From positions 1 to 44,559 of the forward strand of contig JAEEWS010000018.1 in assembly GCA_016287765.1 (NCBI GenBank): DNA of 44,559 nucleotides. Direction: 5' to 3'. This document shows positions 1 to 6,569 of the stretch, in pieces (the stretch's first letter is position 1; the number at the start of each line of letters is the position of its first letter). Source of the stretch: Lachnospiraceae bacterium. GTDB taxonomy: Bacteria > Bacillota_A > Clostridia > Lachnospirales > Lachnospiraceae. The notes below the pieces were generated by a model. That model saw only the letters and a list, made by a program, of their open reading frames with translations. It had not been told where the DNA came from and did no database searches. A program made the translations under genes and the position numbers.

Positions 1-1969
1 CGCTGCTGAGATGCGTGAAAGGATACATAAGGAGACTGGAGAAGATATAGAAGTATCTACGTTTCATAAACTTGGTTTGAATATTTTAAAAGCTACACAA
101 GATAGGGTTCCCAACATTTCCAGAATAAATCTGAATACATTTGCAAGAGAACAACTTGAAATCAATATGCAGGATCCGTACTATCTGGATCTTATATGTT
201 CGTATTTTTATAATAATCCGAAATATGCCTGCTCAGAGTTTGATTTTAAAAATGCAAAAGAGTACGAGGAATACCTGACAATTAATCCGCCAATGACAAT
301 GCGCGGAGAGAAAGTTAAGAGTTATGGGGAGATGGATATTGCCAACTTTCTATATAGGAATGGCATATCATATACCTACGAGCGCCCCTATGTTTTTGAT
401 ACAAGACCCGCGAAGCATGCACAATATTATCCGGATTTTTACCTTAATGATTATGATATTTATATAGAGTATTTTGGAATTAATGAGAAAGGGCAGGTAC
501 CATCTTATTTTAAGTCCAGAGATGGAGAAGACCCATCTGAAGAGTATCGCAGAAGCATAAATTGGAAAAGAGAACTGCACAGAACAAAAGGAACAGTTAT
601 GATCGAGTGCTTCGCATATGAACGTATGCGTGGAGAACTTCTAAGTTTGTTGGAGAAAAAACTCAGAGAAAGAAATGTGGAGTTAAGACCTATTCCCGCT
701 TCTGAGATATGGAGAAACATAGAAGAAAACAATTCCGGGAATCCGCTTACTGGAATAGCAGAGTTGATGGGCACGATCATTACGCTGATCAAAAGTAACG
801 ATTACACTATGGTAAAAGATGGGGAAAGGAGTTTCATAAAACTATCAGATAGTGAAGGCGGCAGGCTTTTGAACATGAAATCTGTTGCTTTGGAGCTTGC
901 ATATCCCATCTATGAAGAATATCAAAGAGAGCTGAAAAAGAACGATGAGATAGACTTTAATGACATGATCAACAAAGCAACACACTTCATTAAAAAAGGA
1001 GATTATACTAATCCCTATGGATGTATTATTGTAGATGAGTATCAAGATATTTCGAAAGCAAGATTTAATCTATTAAAGGCTTTAAGAGAATCATTTTATT
1101 ACAAGATCTTTTGCGTGGGAGATGATTGGCAAAGCATATATAGATTTACAGGAAGCGATTTGGATTATATCTTGAATTTTTCAAAATACTGGGGAGCAAC
1201 TGAGGTCAGTATGATTGAAACAACATATAGGTTCTCAGGCAGTATGATCGATGTGAGCGGAAGGTTTATAATGAAAAATTCTGCTCAGATTAAAAAAAAT
1301 ATAATTGGTAAAACCGTATCTTCTGAGATCCCTATAGAGGAAATTAAAGGATATAATGATAATATAGCCGTTAAATTTATGGTTGATAAATTAAAGGAAC
1401 TTCCTTTAAATAGCAGTGTTTTCTTTATTGGAAGATATACTTTTGACAGCAGATTATTAAGCGAATGCAAAGAGTTAGTATGCAAATATGATAATGCTTC
1501 TCAGCGGGCTATTGTAATATGTCCGGAGAGACAAGATTTAAAAATGGAATTTTTAACGGCACATAAAACCAAAGGCCTTCAGGCTGACTATGTGTTTATT
1601 ATAAATAATAAGGATCGCGGAATGGGATTTCCAAGCAAAATTCAGGATGATCCAATAGTAGAAGCATTACTCGAGAGTAAAGAAAAATTTCCATATGCTG
1701 AAGAACGCCGTTTGTTTTACGTTGCAATAACAAGGGCAAAAATAAAAACATTTCTCCTTGGGGTTCAAGGAAATGAATCATGTTTTTTGAAAGAAATAGA
1801 AAAAGAATATATTCGTGAACTAAAAAAACAAGGTCTCACTTGCCCGTTGTGCGGGGGAAGACTTGAAAAGAGAAGAGGAGCTTATGGCGAATTTTATGGA
1901 TGCTCGAATTATAAAACCAGTGGTTGTAAATATACGAGGAGTTTAAAAGAAAAACAATTTAAAGAGTAA
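1..1969 (+). CDS. UvrD/Rep-like SF1 DNA helicase with nuclease-like insert and C-terminal zinc finger (5' end outside window)
   Basis: The frame is open to the window edge and reads AAEMRERI at the start, which matches helicase motif Ia, so the Walker A part lies upstream and the first ATG at 11 is not the real start. Counting from that ATG, residues about 100-215 look like a Vsr/DUF559-type nuclease fold: an early Glu (GEMDIANFL), then YYPDFYL, then IYIEYFG. Helicase motif II is VDEYQDIS near residue 342, followed by GDDWQSIYRF, and motif VI is ERRLFYVAITRAK. The last 40 residues form a topoisomerase-type zinc ribbon (CPLCGG ... CSNYKTSGC). The family translocates on ssDNA and acts in repair or defence. 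The specific role is not shown. Base composition is AT-rich compared with the genes after 5.7 kb. A YdjM-like gene follows after 26 bp, suggesting co-transcription. Confidence 0.85.
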   Translation, partial: AAEMRERIHKETGEDIEVSTFHKLGLNILKATQDRVPNISRINLNTFAREQLEINMQDPYYLDLICSYFYNNPKYACSEFDFKNAKEYEEYLTINPPMTMRGEKVKSYGEMDIANFLYRNGISYTYERPYVFDTRPAKHAQYYPDFYLNDYDIYIEYFGINEKGQVPSYFKSRDGEDPSEEYRRSINWKRELHRTKGTVMIECFAYERMRGELLSLLEKKLRERNVELRPIPASEIWRNIEENNSGNPLTGIAELMGTIITLIKSNDYTMVKDGERSFIKLSDSEGGRLLNMKSVALELAYPIYEEYQRELKKNDEIDFNDMINKATHFIKKGDYTNPYGCIIVDEYQDISKARFNLLKALRESFYYKIFCVGDDWQSIYRFTGSDLDYILNFSKYWGATEVSMIETTYRFSGSMIDVSGRFIMKNSAQIKKNIIGKTVSSEIPIEEIKGYNDNIAVKFMVDKLKELPLNSSVFFIGRYTFDSRLLSECKELVCKYDNASQRAIVICPERQDLKMEFLTAHKTKGLQADYVFIINNKDRGMGFPSKIQDDPIVEALLESKEKFPYAEERRLFYVAITRAKIKTFLLGVQGNESCFLKEIEKEYIRELKKQGLTCPLCGGRLEKRRGAYGEFYGCSNYKTSGCKYTRSLKEKQFKE

Positions 1970-1995
1970 ATGGGAGTAAATCAGAGGAGGAGAAA

Positions 1996-2628
1996 ATGAC
2001 GGGTAAAACACATTTGCTGGGAGGATTATTGATTACAACGGGAGCTTCATTGGTTATGGTTTCGTTAAATCCCGGAAATATCAGTTATTATTTTGCGATG
2101 ATTCCCTTAGTTGTTGGTGGAGAATTGGGGGCATATCTTCCGGATATTGATCATCCTAGCAGTCATATATCCAGAAAATTACCGTTTATCTCATCGCTTT
2201 TTAGGAAAGATAGACGAAAAAAATGGGAAATTGCTCACGATGAGTTTCTTACAGATGAGGAGAGAGAAGTAGCTGAATTGGCTTATCAAGACGCATCACA
2301 TAGAGGAAGAACGCATTATTTATTGCCTTGGGCGATTGTTCTTGTAATCGGACTGATATGTTTTATTGTTGGGAAGATAATTAATAATATTGTATTGTTA
2401 GCGATAGGAATATTCTTGTTGGGTGTTTTTGCAGGTGCATTATCACATTTGCTTCTTGACATGATTTCAGGACAAGTGCCTATACTGGCCCCATTTGTTA
2501 GAACGGAAGTAGGAGTTAGGATTTTTAAAACCGGTGGAAATCTGGAAAGAATTCTATTTAGGCTGGTATTATTGTGGCTTAATTTTGTTATATGGTACTT
2601 CTTAATCATGTCTTTTATAAGAAATTGA
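1996..2628 (+). CDS. YdjM/DUF457-family membrane-bound metal-dependent hydrolase
   Basis: The 210-residue protein starts at an ATG preceded by a strong GAGGAGG site. It carries the histidine/aspartate pattern of the YdjM (DUF457) family: H6 in GKTHLLGG, LPDIDHP at 49-54, HRGRTH at 102-107, and SHLLLD at 150-155. Hydrophobic segments lie near residues 10-22, 32-46, 112-128, 131-152 and 188-206, so it is an integral membrane protein with the metal residues near the membrane face. The family was first noted as LexA-regulated in E. coli, and its substrate is not settled. It sits between a helicase and a TIR-domain gene with gaps of 26 and 36 bp, which suggests one transcript. I infer, but cannot show, a shared accessory or stress role. 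Confidence 0.85.
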   Translation: MTGKTHLLGGLLITTGASLVMVSLNPGNISYYFAMIPLVVGGELGAYLPDIDHPSSHISRKLPFISSLFRKDRRKKWEIAHDEFLTDEEREVAELAYQDASHRGRTHYLLPWAIVLVIGLICFIVGKIINNIVLLAIGIFLLGVFAGALSHLLLDMISGQVPILAPFVRTEVGVRIFKTGGNLERILFRLVLLWLNFVIWYFLIMSFIRN

Positions 2629-2664
2629 GAAGAGAGTATAAGTTGCGAAAAGGAGAAAATAATA

Positions 2665-3663
2665 ATGGTTAATGTATTTGTTATTCATGCTGGAAATGAT
2701 TATGATTATGTAAAAAACGAAGTTGAACCTTTTTTGACGGGAAGCAGTAATGATGGGATTGATAAGAAAAATGTCAAGACCAAAATTCGATTGCTTATTA
2801 TGGAGTCAGGAAAGAACAACCCTAAGAAGGCTAATTATAATTGGAAGAAAGATGCGGGCAAAAAAATTAAAGATGCACACGCTGTGATAATTATAATTGG
2901 TAGCGAAGCTAATCAAGAAAGACGAATTGAAAATATGAAATGGGAGGTAGATCAGGCAAAGAAATATAATAAATTATTATTTATAATTAACCGTGATAAC
3001 TACGAATTACCGCATTATCTTTATCGGATAGACCAATTTAATAAACATATAGATCTAATTGCGCCTATCTCAACACTGGAATCAGTAAAAAAACGGTTAG
3101 ATAATTATGCGGATGGTTATTATAATATTTTTTCTTTGCCTGCTGAAAGTGTTCCTGATGACGAAAAGAATAATTATGAAAAGAACTATTTAGAACAATA
3201 TAAGATGTTTCAAAAATCATCTGAAGATCTTGTGTCGAGAAGGCAGTCAGTAAGTTCCTTCTATATTTCGGTTAATAGTGCAATTATAGCGTTTATCGGA
3301 GTTATAATTGGGTTTTTGAAGGGAAATAATATAACACCGATCTTAATACTTTTGTGCGTAACAGGAATAATTTTAGACAGTTCATGGATTAAAATTCTAG
3401 ATGCATATGGAACTCTTAATAGTGCTAAAATGAAAGTAATAAGATTAATGGAAAAACATTTGCCGATTTCTCTGTATGATTCAGAATGGATGATAATGAG
3501 CGACAAGTTGAATAACAAAAAATATGTTTCGTTTACAGATAGTGAAAAACGTATACCTAAGATATTTGTTTGTTTATATACTGTGGTGATTTTGTTTTTA
3601 ATAGTGTATTCGATTTATACAAATGTTGATCATATAAAAGAAATTTTACCTTTCCTGGGATAA
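2665..3663 (+). CDS. TIR-like domain fused to a RipA-like membrane domain (candidate defence effector)
   Basis: Residues 1-125 look like a TIR-like fold of the MTH538/DUF1863 kind: a first strand VNVFVIHAGND, a strand AVIIIIGSEAN at 73-83, and the helix KWEVDQAKKY, where E94 occupies the place of the catalytic glutamate of NAD-cleaving TIR domains. Residues about 170-330 resemble the RipA family of octameric membrane proteins: EQYKMFQKSSEDLVSRRQ, then two membrane helices near 200-217 and 222-240, a loop with SSWIKIL and KHLPISLYDSEW, and a third helix near 301-322. RBS AAAGGAG lies upstream of the ATG. The order helicase, YdjM, TIR-TM and the AT-rich composition suggest horizontal transfer. 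A phage-sensing NADase or membrane effector is an inference. Domain assignment is by eye. Confidence 0.7.
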   Translation: MVNVFVIHAGNDYDYVKNEVEPFLTGSSNDGIDKKNVKTKIRLLIMESGKNNPKKANYNWKKDAGKKIKDAHAVIIIIGSEANQERRIENMKWEVDQAKKYNKLLFIINRDNYELPHYLYRIDQFNKHIDLIAPISTLESVKKRLDNYADGYYNIFSLPAESVPDDEKNNYEKNYLEQYKMFQKSSEDLVSRRQSVSSFYISVNSAIIAFIGVIIGFLKGNNITPILILLCVTGIILDSSWIKILDAYGTLNSAKMKVIRLMEKHLPISLYDSEWMIMSDKLNNKKYVSFTDSEKRIPKIFVCLYTVVILFLIVYSIYTNVDHIKEILPFLG

Positions 3664-3700
3664 TGAAATCATCAGAAATTCAAAGGACTGCCTCAAATAA

Positions 3701-3729
3701 TTGAACAAATGTAAATCTGAGCTTATAAA
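3701..3729 (+). promoter_or_regulatory. Sigma-A type promoter for the small DUF3006-like gene
   Basis: A -35 box TTGAAC at 3701-3706 and a -10 box TATAAA at 3724-3729 are separated by 17 bp. They lie 30 bp before the start of the small gene at 3759. Confidence 0.5.
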
Positions 3730-3758
3730 GTTGATGAAGTAAAAAGGAGCGGAGATAT

Positions 3759-3932
3759 ATGCCCACCTACTACTACACCGTTGTCTCCATCGACGGAGAC
3801 TATGCCAATTTACGCCGTATTGATATAGAGTCAGATGATCTGAAACTTGTGGCGAGAGCGTTGCTTCCGGAAGAGATAGCGGAAGGGACGAAACTGAAAT
3901 ATGAAATGATGGAATACGAGATCATAGAGTGA
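3759..3932 (+). CDS. Small acidic DUF3006-like protein (57 aa)
   Basis: An ATG at 3759 preceded by AAAAGGAGCGGAG opens a 57-codon frame ending in TGA at 3930-3932. The protein begins MPTYYYTVVSIDGDYANL and continues with VARALLPEEIAEGTKLKYEM. That layout, a short beta strand with GDYA followed by a conserved (R)xLLPE and a Gly-x-x-Leu turn, resembles the DUF3006 family of small beta-barrel-like proteins of unknown function. A second, broken copy lies at 5472-5591 and shares 40 of 48 bases with 3837-3884 by my count. It has no signal peptide or membrane segment. The family assignment is tentative, but the coding call is good because of the ribosome site, the promoter and the degenerate paralogue. 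Confidence 0.65.
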   Translation: MPTYYYTVVSIDGDYANLRRIDIESDDLKLVARALLPEEIAEGTKLKYEMMEYEIIE

Positions 3933-4021
3933 TGTCGGAAAGTATGCTTTGACAGGGACGGATTCGTTATGGAAAATGGTCATGTCCTTGCACCTGCTCC
4001 ATTAAAAGAGAGAAATACACC

Positions 4022-4918
4022 ATGAAGAAAAAAATATGGATCATCATCGTGATACTGCTGGTCTTGATAACACCGATTCCCGGCGGGACTTACAAAGACG
4101 GCGGAACAAAGGAATATAAAGCACTGAGTTACAGGATCGTTGTATGGAACAGACTTATGGACGTAGATGGGTTTTACCATAAAACCTCAGTATATTGGTT
4201 CCCTGACAATTTTAAGAGCATAGATGAACTTTGGAAAATGGAGTACGGTCAAGGTGTAAAAGAAACAGGTAACACATTTACGACCAAAGACACTTATATT
4301 ATTAAATATGATCTTGGCAGTACTGAAGATCATTTCGCCGAAACTCCATCGGAAGCGAGAGCCGGGGATCTTGTGGAGATAAAAACAGACGGAGTACTAT
4401 ACGATGCTGATATTCACGTTTACGTAGATGGACGGGAGATAAGCAAATCTCACTATGACAGTGATTACTGGGGCTATTCTTTCGTTATGCCTGATAAAGA
4501 CGTGCTGGTGACTGCAGAGTTCTATACAAAAGATGAAATATGGGGGACGGAAAATGATGAAGACGCTCTGAGGAAGAAGTATCCGGAGTATTTTGATCTT
4601 TCTGCTTTTAAAGGTTTGGAAGTCTATGTTTGGCAGATGACATCGGGCAGTTATTCTTTCGGAGTGTTACCGGGAACGAATCGCGAAAAAACTCTTGAGG
4701 AAAAGATGAATATGAAGGGCGCCTCTGCCGATGAAATGCGGACAATTCTTTCTTCATATGACATTGATAAAAGCGATATTATAATTATCCCCTGGCAAAA
4801 TCCTATTTCAAGCTACGTGGTCGAATACTGGATCGTAACGGAGGATGAGGATCCTGCAATTACAGAGGAACGCCGTAAGGAATACGTGGAAAGGATCAGA
4901 GCGATGCTGTTTCCCTGA
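4022..4918 (+). CDS. Membrane-anchored or secreted hypothetical protein (298 aa)
   Basis: I do not recognise a named family. The N-terminus MKKKIWIIIVILLVLITPIPGG is a signal-anchor or uncleaved signal peptide without a lipobox Cys. It is followed by KDGGTKEYKALSYRIVVWNR, a stretch I associate with small exported proteins of Lachnospiraceae. Residues about 105-170 (GDLVEIKTDGVLYDADIHVYVDG ... SFVMPDKDVLVTAEF, read as separate strands) look like a repeat-type beta domain of the kind found in cell-surface proteins. The C-terminal third is mixed, ending near the stop at 4918 in a charged helix. The start has only a weak ribosome site (AAAGAGAG, about 9 bp upstream). The gene is followed directly by a hairpin terminator at 4933. 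It is probably an extracytoplasmic protein with no assigned function. Confidence 0.7.
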   Translation: MKKKIWIIIVILLVLITPIPGGTYKDGGTKEYKALSYRIVVWNRLMDVDGFYHKTSVYWFPDNFKSIDELWKMEYGQGVKETGNTFTTKDTYIIKYDLGSTEDHFAETPSEARAGDLVEIKTDGVLYDADIHVYVDGREISKSHYDSDYWGYSFVMPDKDVLVTAEFYTKDEIWGTENDEDALRKKYPEYFDLSAFKGLEVYVWQMTSGSYSFGVLPGTNREKTLEEKMNMKGASADEMRTILSSYDIDKSDIIIIPWQNPISSYVVEYWIVTEDEDPAITEERRKEYVERIRAMLFP

Positions 4919-4932
4919 AAGGAGATAATACT

Positions 4933-4958
4933 AACACGGCGGAAAGCCGTGTTTTTTT
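4933..4958 (+). terminator. Rho-independent terminator after the anchored hypothetical gene
   Basis: An 8-bp stem AACACGGC (4933-4940) pairs with GCCGTGTT (4946-4953) across a 5-nt loop and runs into a T tract. Confidence 0.85.
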
Positions 4959-5001
4959 ACACCGTAAGCTTCTCGAAAATTGCCATCCCAATATTAAAAA
5001 C

Positions 5002-5030
5002 GTGACAATAGTGACTAAAAATGCTATAAT
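5002..5030 (+). promoter_or_regulatory. Sigma-A promoter of the hipB-like gene
   Basis: GTGACA at 5002-5007 and a perfect TATAAT at 5025-5030 have a 17-bp spacer. They lie 21 bp upstream of the antitoxin-like start codon. Confidence 0.75.
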
Positions 5031-5037
5031 GATAGCA
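5022..5037. promoter_or_regulatory. Palindromic operator over the -10 box, probable autoregulatory site
   Basis: TGCTATAATGATAGCA is a perfect inverted repeat: 6-bp arms TGCTAT and ATAGCA around 4 bp. It covers the -10 box of the promoter for the HTH gene. HipB-type antitoxins bind such palindromes to repress their own operon, so autoregulation is the natural reading, although binding is inferred. Confidence 0.6.
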
Positions 5038-5051
5038 AAAGGAGAATTGAT

Positions 5052-5348
5052 ATGCAATACATATTAGATGCACCGTCGGATATAGCTGTTAAGTTGGCGA
5101 ACAGAATGAGATCCGTGCGGAAAAGACGTAAGATCACACAAAAGCAATTGGCAACTAGAAGTAATGTAAGCTATGCGACATTAAGAAAGTTTGAAAAGAC
5201 AGGACAGATATCCCTGGAATCCTTTATAAAATTATGTATGGAACTCGGCCTGACGGGTGAACTGGATAGCTTATTTACAACACCTGTATATAACAGTATC
5301 GAAGAGGTTATAAATGAACAAAGACAAAATGCTGGACGTATTTTATAA
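5052..5348 (+). CDS. hipB: XRE/HipB-like helix-turn-helix antitoxin
   Basis: The 98-residue protein has an N-terminal extension MQYILDAPSDIAVKLANRMR and an XRE helix-turn-helix at about residues 15-65 (KITQKQLATRSNVSYATLRKFE), then a short helical tail with NSIEEVINEQRQ. A Gly-Glu-rich ribosome site (AAAAGGAG) sits 7 bp before the ATG. The next frame, starting at 5314 and overlapping by 35 bp, is the N-terminus of a HipA kinase, and hipB-hipA overlaps of this kind are usual. This supports the antitoxin call over a generic regulator. A 16-bp palindrome over its promoter fits autorepression. Because HipA is truncated, HipB may now be an orphan regulator. The symbol is by family, not by close identity. 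Confidence 0.75.
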   Translation: MQYILDAPSDIAVKLANRMRSVRKRRKITQKQLATRSNVSYATLRKFEKTGQISLESFIKLCMELGLTGELDSLFTTPVYNSIEEVINEQRQNAGRIL

Positions 5349-5460
5349 AAACAGACACGTTGGCACCCTTGCTGAGATGGCAGACAAAAAGATCGCGTTT
5401 CAGTACGATAGGGAGCGGATCCTCGACTTGCAGAACACAGATGAGCAGGGAGAGGACTAA
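5314..5460 (+). pseudogene. hipA: Truncated hipA toxin (only the N-terminal 48 residues remain)
   Basis: The frame from ATG 5314 to TAA 5458-5460 encodes 48 residues, including LDVFYKNRHVGTLAEMADKK followed by IAFQYDRERI. This matches the first subdomain of HipA Ser/Thr kinases, whose consensus runs VxYxGxxVGTLA ... IAFQYDxxWL. Full HipA proteins have about 400-440 residues with the kinase core further on. Here homology stops after about residue 36, and the rest (LDLQNTDEQGED) is unrelated. The start overlaps hipB by 35 bp as in intact operons. The kinase active site is absent, so no toxin activity is expected. The fragment could still be translated with hipB. Confidence 0.75.
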
Positions 5461-5471
5461 GGGTAAATGCA

Positions 5472-5591
5472 GATCTGAACTTGTGGGTGAGAGCGTTGCT
5501 TCCGAAAGAGATTGCGGAACCTTTGGGGACGGGGTTATGGGTTCAAAATTATGAAGAATTTCAGATGAACCCCTATGTACCGGATCGGTAG
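5472..5591 (+). pseudogene. Degenerate second copy of the DUF3006-like gene, interrupted by a 34-bp-family repeat
   Basis: Translated from 5472, the frame reads DLNLWVRALLPKEIAE, against DLKLVARALLPEEIAE in the intact gene at 3759. 5472-5519 and 3837-3884 agree at 40 of 48 bases by my count, with two local frame slips. The copy has no start or upstream part, and after 5519 the sequence changes into a repeat-family unit (CTTTGGGGACGGGG ...). It looks like a rearranged fragment left after recombination. No product is expected. Confidence 0.6.
5520..5570. repeat. Single unit of the 34-bp dispersed repeat family with hairpin
   Basis: CTTTGGGGACGGGGTTATGG at 5521-5540, followed by GTTCAAAATT, matches the last unit of the block at 44494-44527 with only a few differences. 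A TGAACCCCTA at 5565-5574 is the near-complement of TATGGGTTCA at 5536-5545, so the unit can fold back, like the one at the window end. It lies inside the broken DUF3006-like copy. Confidence 0.6.
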
Positions 5592-5691
5592 GAAGGCGGC
5601 ATCGGAAAAGCGTGGAAGAGGTTTGCGGTGGAAGTTTTAATCAAAAAGTGATATAGTATCCGCAGCAAACTTTTTTACAGAAAGGACTACC

Positions 5692-5928
5692 ATGGACTCG
5701 ATCCTTATAAAAGACACCACGCGGGAGCAGCGTGAACAGATAGTGGCGGAATCCATAGGCGAGATAGGCGGGGCATGCGACGGCTGTGCTGCGGGGCTCG
5801 CTGAAATGTATCAGGATTACATTGACGGCAAGAGAGAGATCCGCGACATTAATATGGAGTTTAGAGCAAACTACGAATCCGGTATCGAAGCGCCGGAGAG
5901 AGGAAACTGCGGATACAAGAATATGTGA
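5692..5928 (+). CDS. Small conserved Cys-containing protein of unknown function (78 aa)
   Basis: ATG 5692 follows AGAAAGGA at a normal distance. The 78-residue protein begins MDSILIKDTTREQREQIVAE and contains CDGCAAGLAEMYQDYIDGKR and a final Cys in ERGNCGYKNM. The CxxC plus the late Cys could bind a metal or be redox-active, but I see no further motif. I know similar short proteins from many Clostridia, sometimes labelled as purine-biosynthesis related without good reason. There is no PurH domain here. It is followed after 33 bp by the ferritin-like gene, so the two may be co-expressed. Coding is well supported by the ribosome site and the composition. Confidence 0.7.
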   Translation: MDSILIKDTTREQREQIVAESIGEIGGACDGCAAGLAEMYQDYIDGKREIRDINMEFRANYESGIEAPERGNCGYKNM

Positions 5929-5961
5929 TCCGAAACAGAGCATAAAGGACTCAGAACAGCT

Positions 5962-6432
5962 ATGAACGAAAAAGATATGGAAACACTGCTGAGTGCTCAG
6001 CAGGGAGAAATGGACGGGGTGGAGACCTATCTCACCCTCGCGAAGATCGTGCACAACGAGACTGATGTAAAGGTTTTTAAGAAGCTTGCCGCGGACGAAG
6101 GACGTCATGCATCTGTGTTTAAGCAGTATACCGGAAAAGCGCTTAAGCCCAAGAAGGGGCAGGCTCTTGCTGCGGCAGCGGGCTATCTTTTGCTTGGAAA
6201 GAAGATCGCCTATCCCATCATCGCAAAGTTTGAGTATTCTGCGATCTCAGGCTATGAAAAGCTGATGAAGGACTACCCTGAAGTGGAGTCGGTAAAGAAC
6301 GACGAAAAGCGTCATGGCGATACCATAAACGGCCTTCTAAAGAACGAAGAGTTCAAGGACAAGCCTCTTCTGCCGCTGATCCTGGCATTTATCGCGGTGA
6401 TAGCCCTGATCAGAGTATTTAAGAAATTTTAG
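5962..6432 (+). CDS. Ferritin-like/rubrerythrin-type diiron protein with C-terminal membrane helix
   Basis: The 156-residue protein has the four-helix ferritin-like pattern. Helix 1 contains E16 and E21 (GEMDGVETYLTLA), helix 2 has DEGRH with E46 and H49 in an ExxH pair, helix 3 has KFEYSAISGYEKL with E91, and helix 4 has NDEKRH with a second ExxH pair, E115 and H118. The rubredoxin domain of classical rubrerythrin is missing. Residues about 134-151 (LPLILAFIAVIALIRVF) form a membrane anchor, as in Mbfa-like membrane-bound ferritins and VIT-type proteins. A role in iron or peroxide handling under low oxygen is likely. It has no strong ribosome site (AAAGGA, 12 bp upstream) and may be coupled to the small Cys protein. 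A terminator follows at 6483. Confidence 0.85.
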   Translation: MNEKDMETLLSAQQGEMDGVETYLTLAKIVHNETDVKVFKKLAADEGRHASVFKQYTGKALKPKKGQALAAAAGYLLLGKKIAYPIIAKFEYSAISGYEKLMKDYPEVESVKNDEKRHGDTINGLLKNEEFKDKPLLPLILAFIAVIALIRVFKKF

Positions 6433-6482
6433 CCTCAACAACCCGGGTTTCATCGCGGATGAGTATCCGGAGTTGTAGTTAA

Positions 6483-6508
6483 AAAGTGCGGTTTTCCGCA
6501 CTTTTTTT
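6483..6508 (+). terminator. Rho-independent terminator after the ferritin-like gene
   Basis: A 9-bp perfect stem AAAGTGCGG (6483-6491) pairs with CCGCACTTT (6496-6504) around a TTTT loop, then continues in T residues. Confidence 0.9.
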
Positions 6509-6569
6509 ATGGAAAAAATGCGGTGGCTTTGATAAGATGAAATGAGACAGAAATTCAGAGGGTCAAATT

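Noticed and set aside
3949..3977. TTGACA with a possible promoter for the anchored hypothetical gene
   Set aside because: No matching -10 box at the right distance. The stretch TTTGACAGGGACGGATTCG may instead belong to a dispersed repeat, but I could not find a second copy here.
5360..5554. 64-residue frame beginning MAPLLRWQTKRSRFST
   Set aside because: It is out of frame with the hipA remnant and the DUF3006-like remnant, which explain the same DNA better, and it has no ribosome site.
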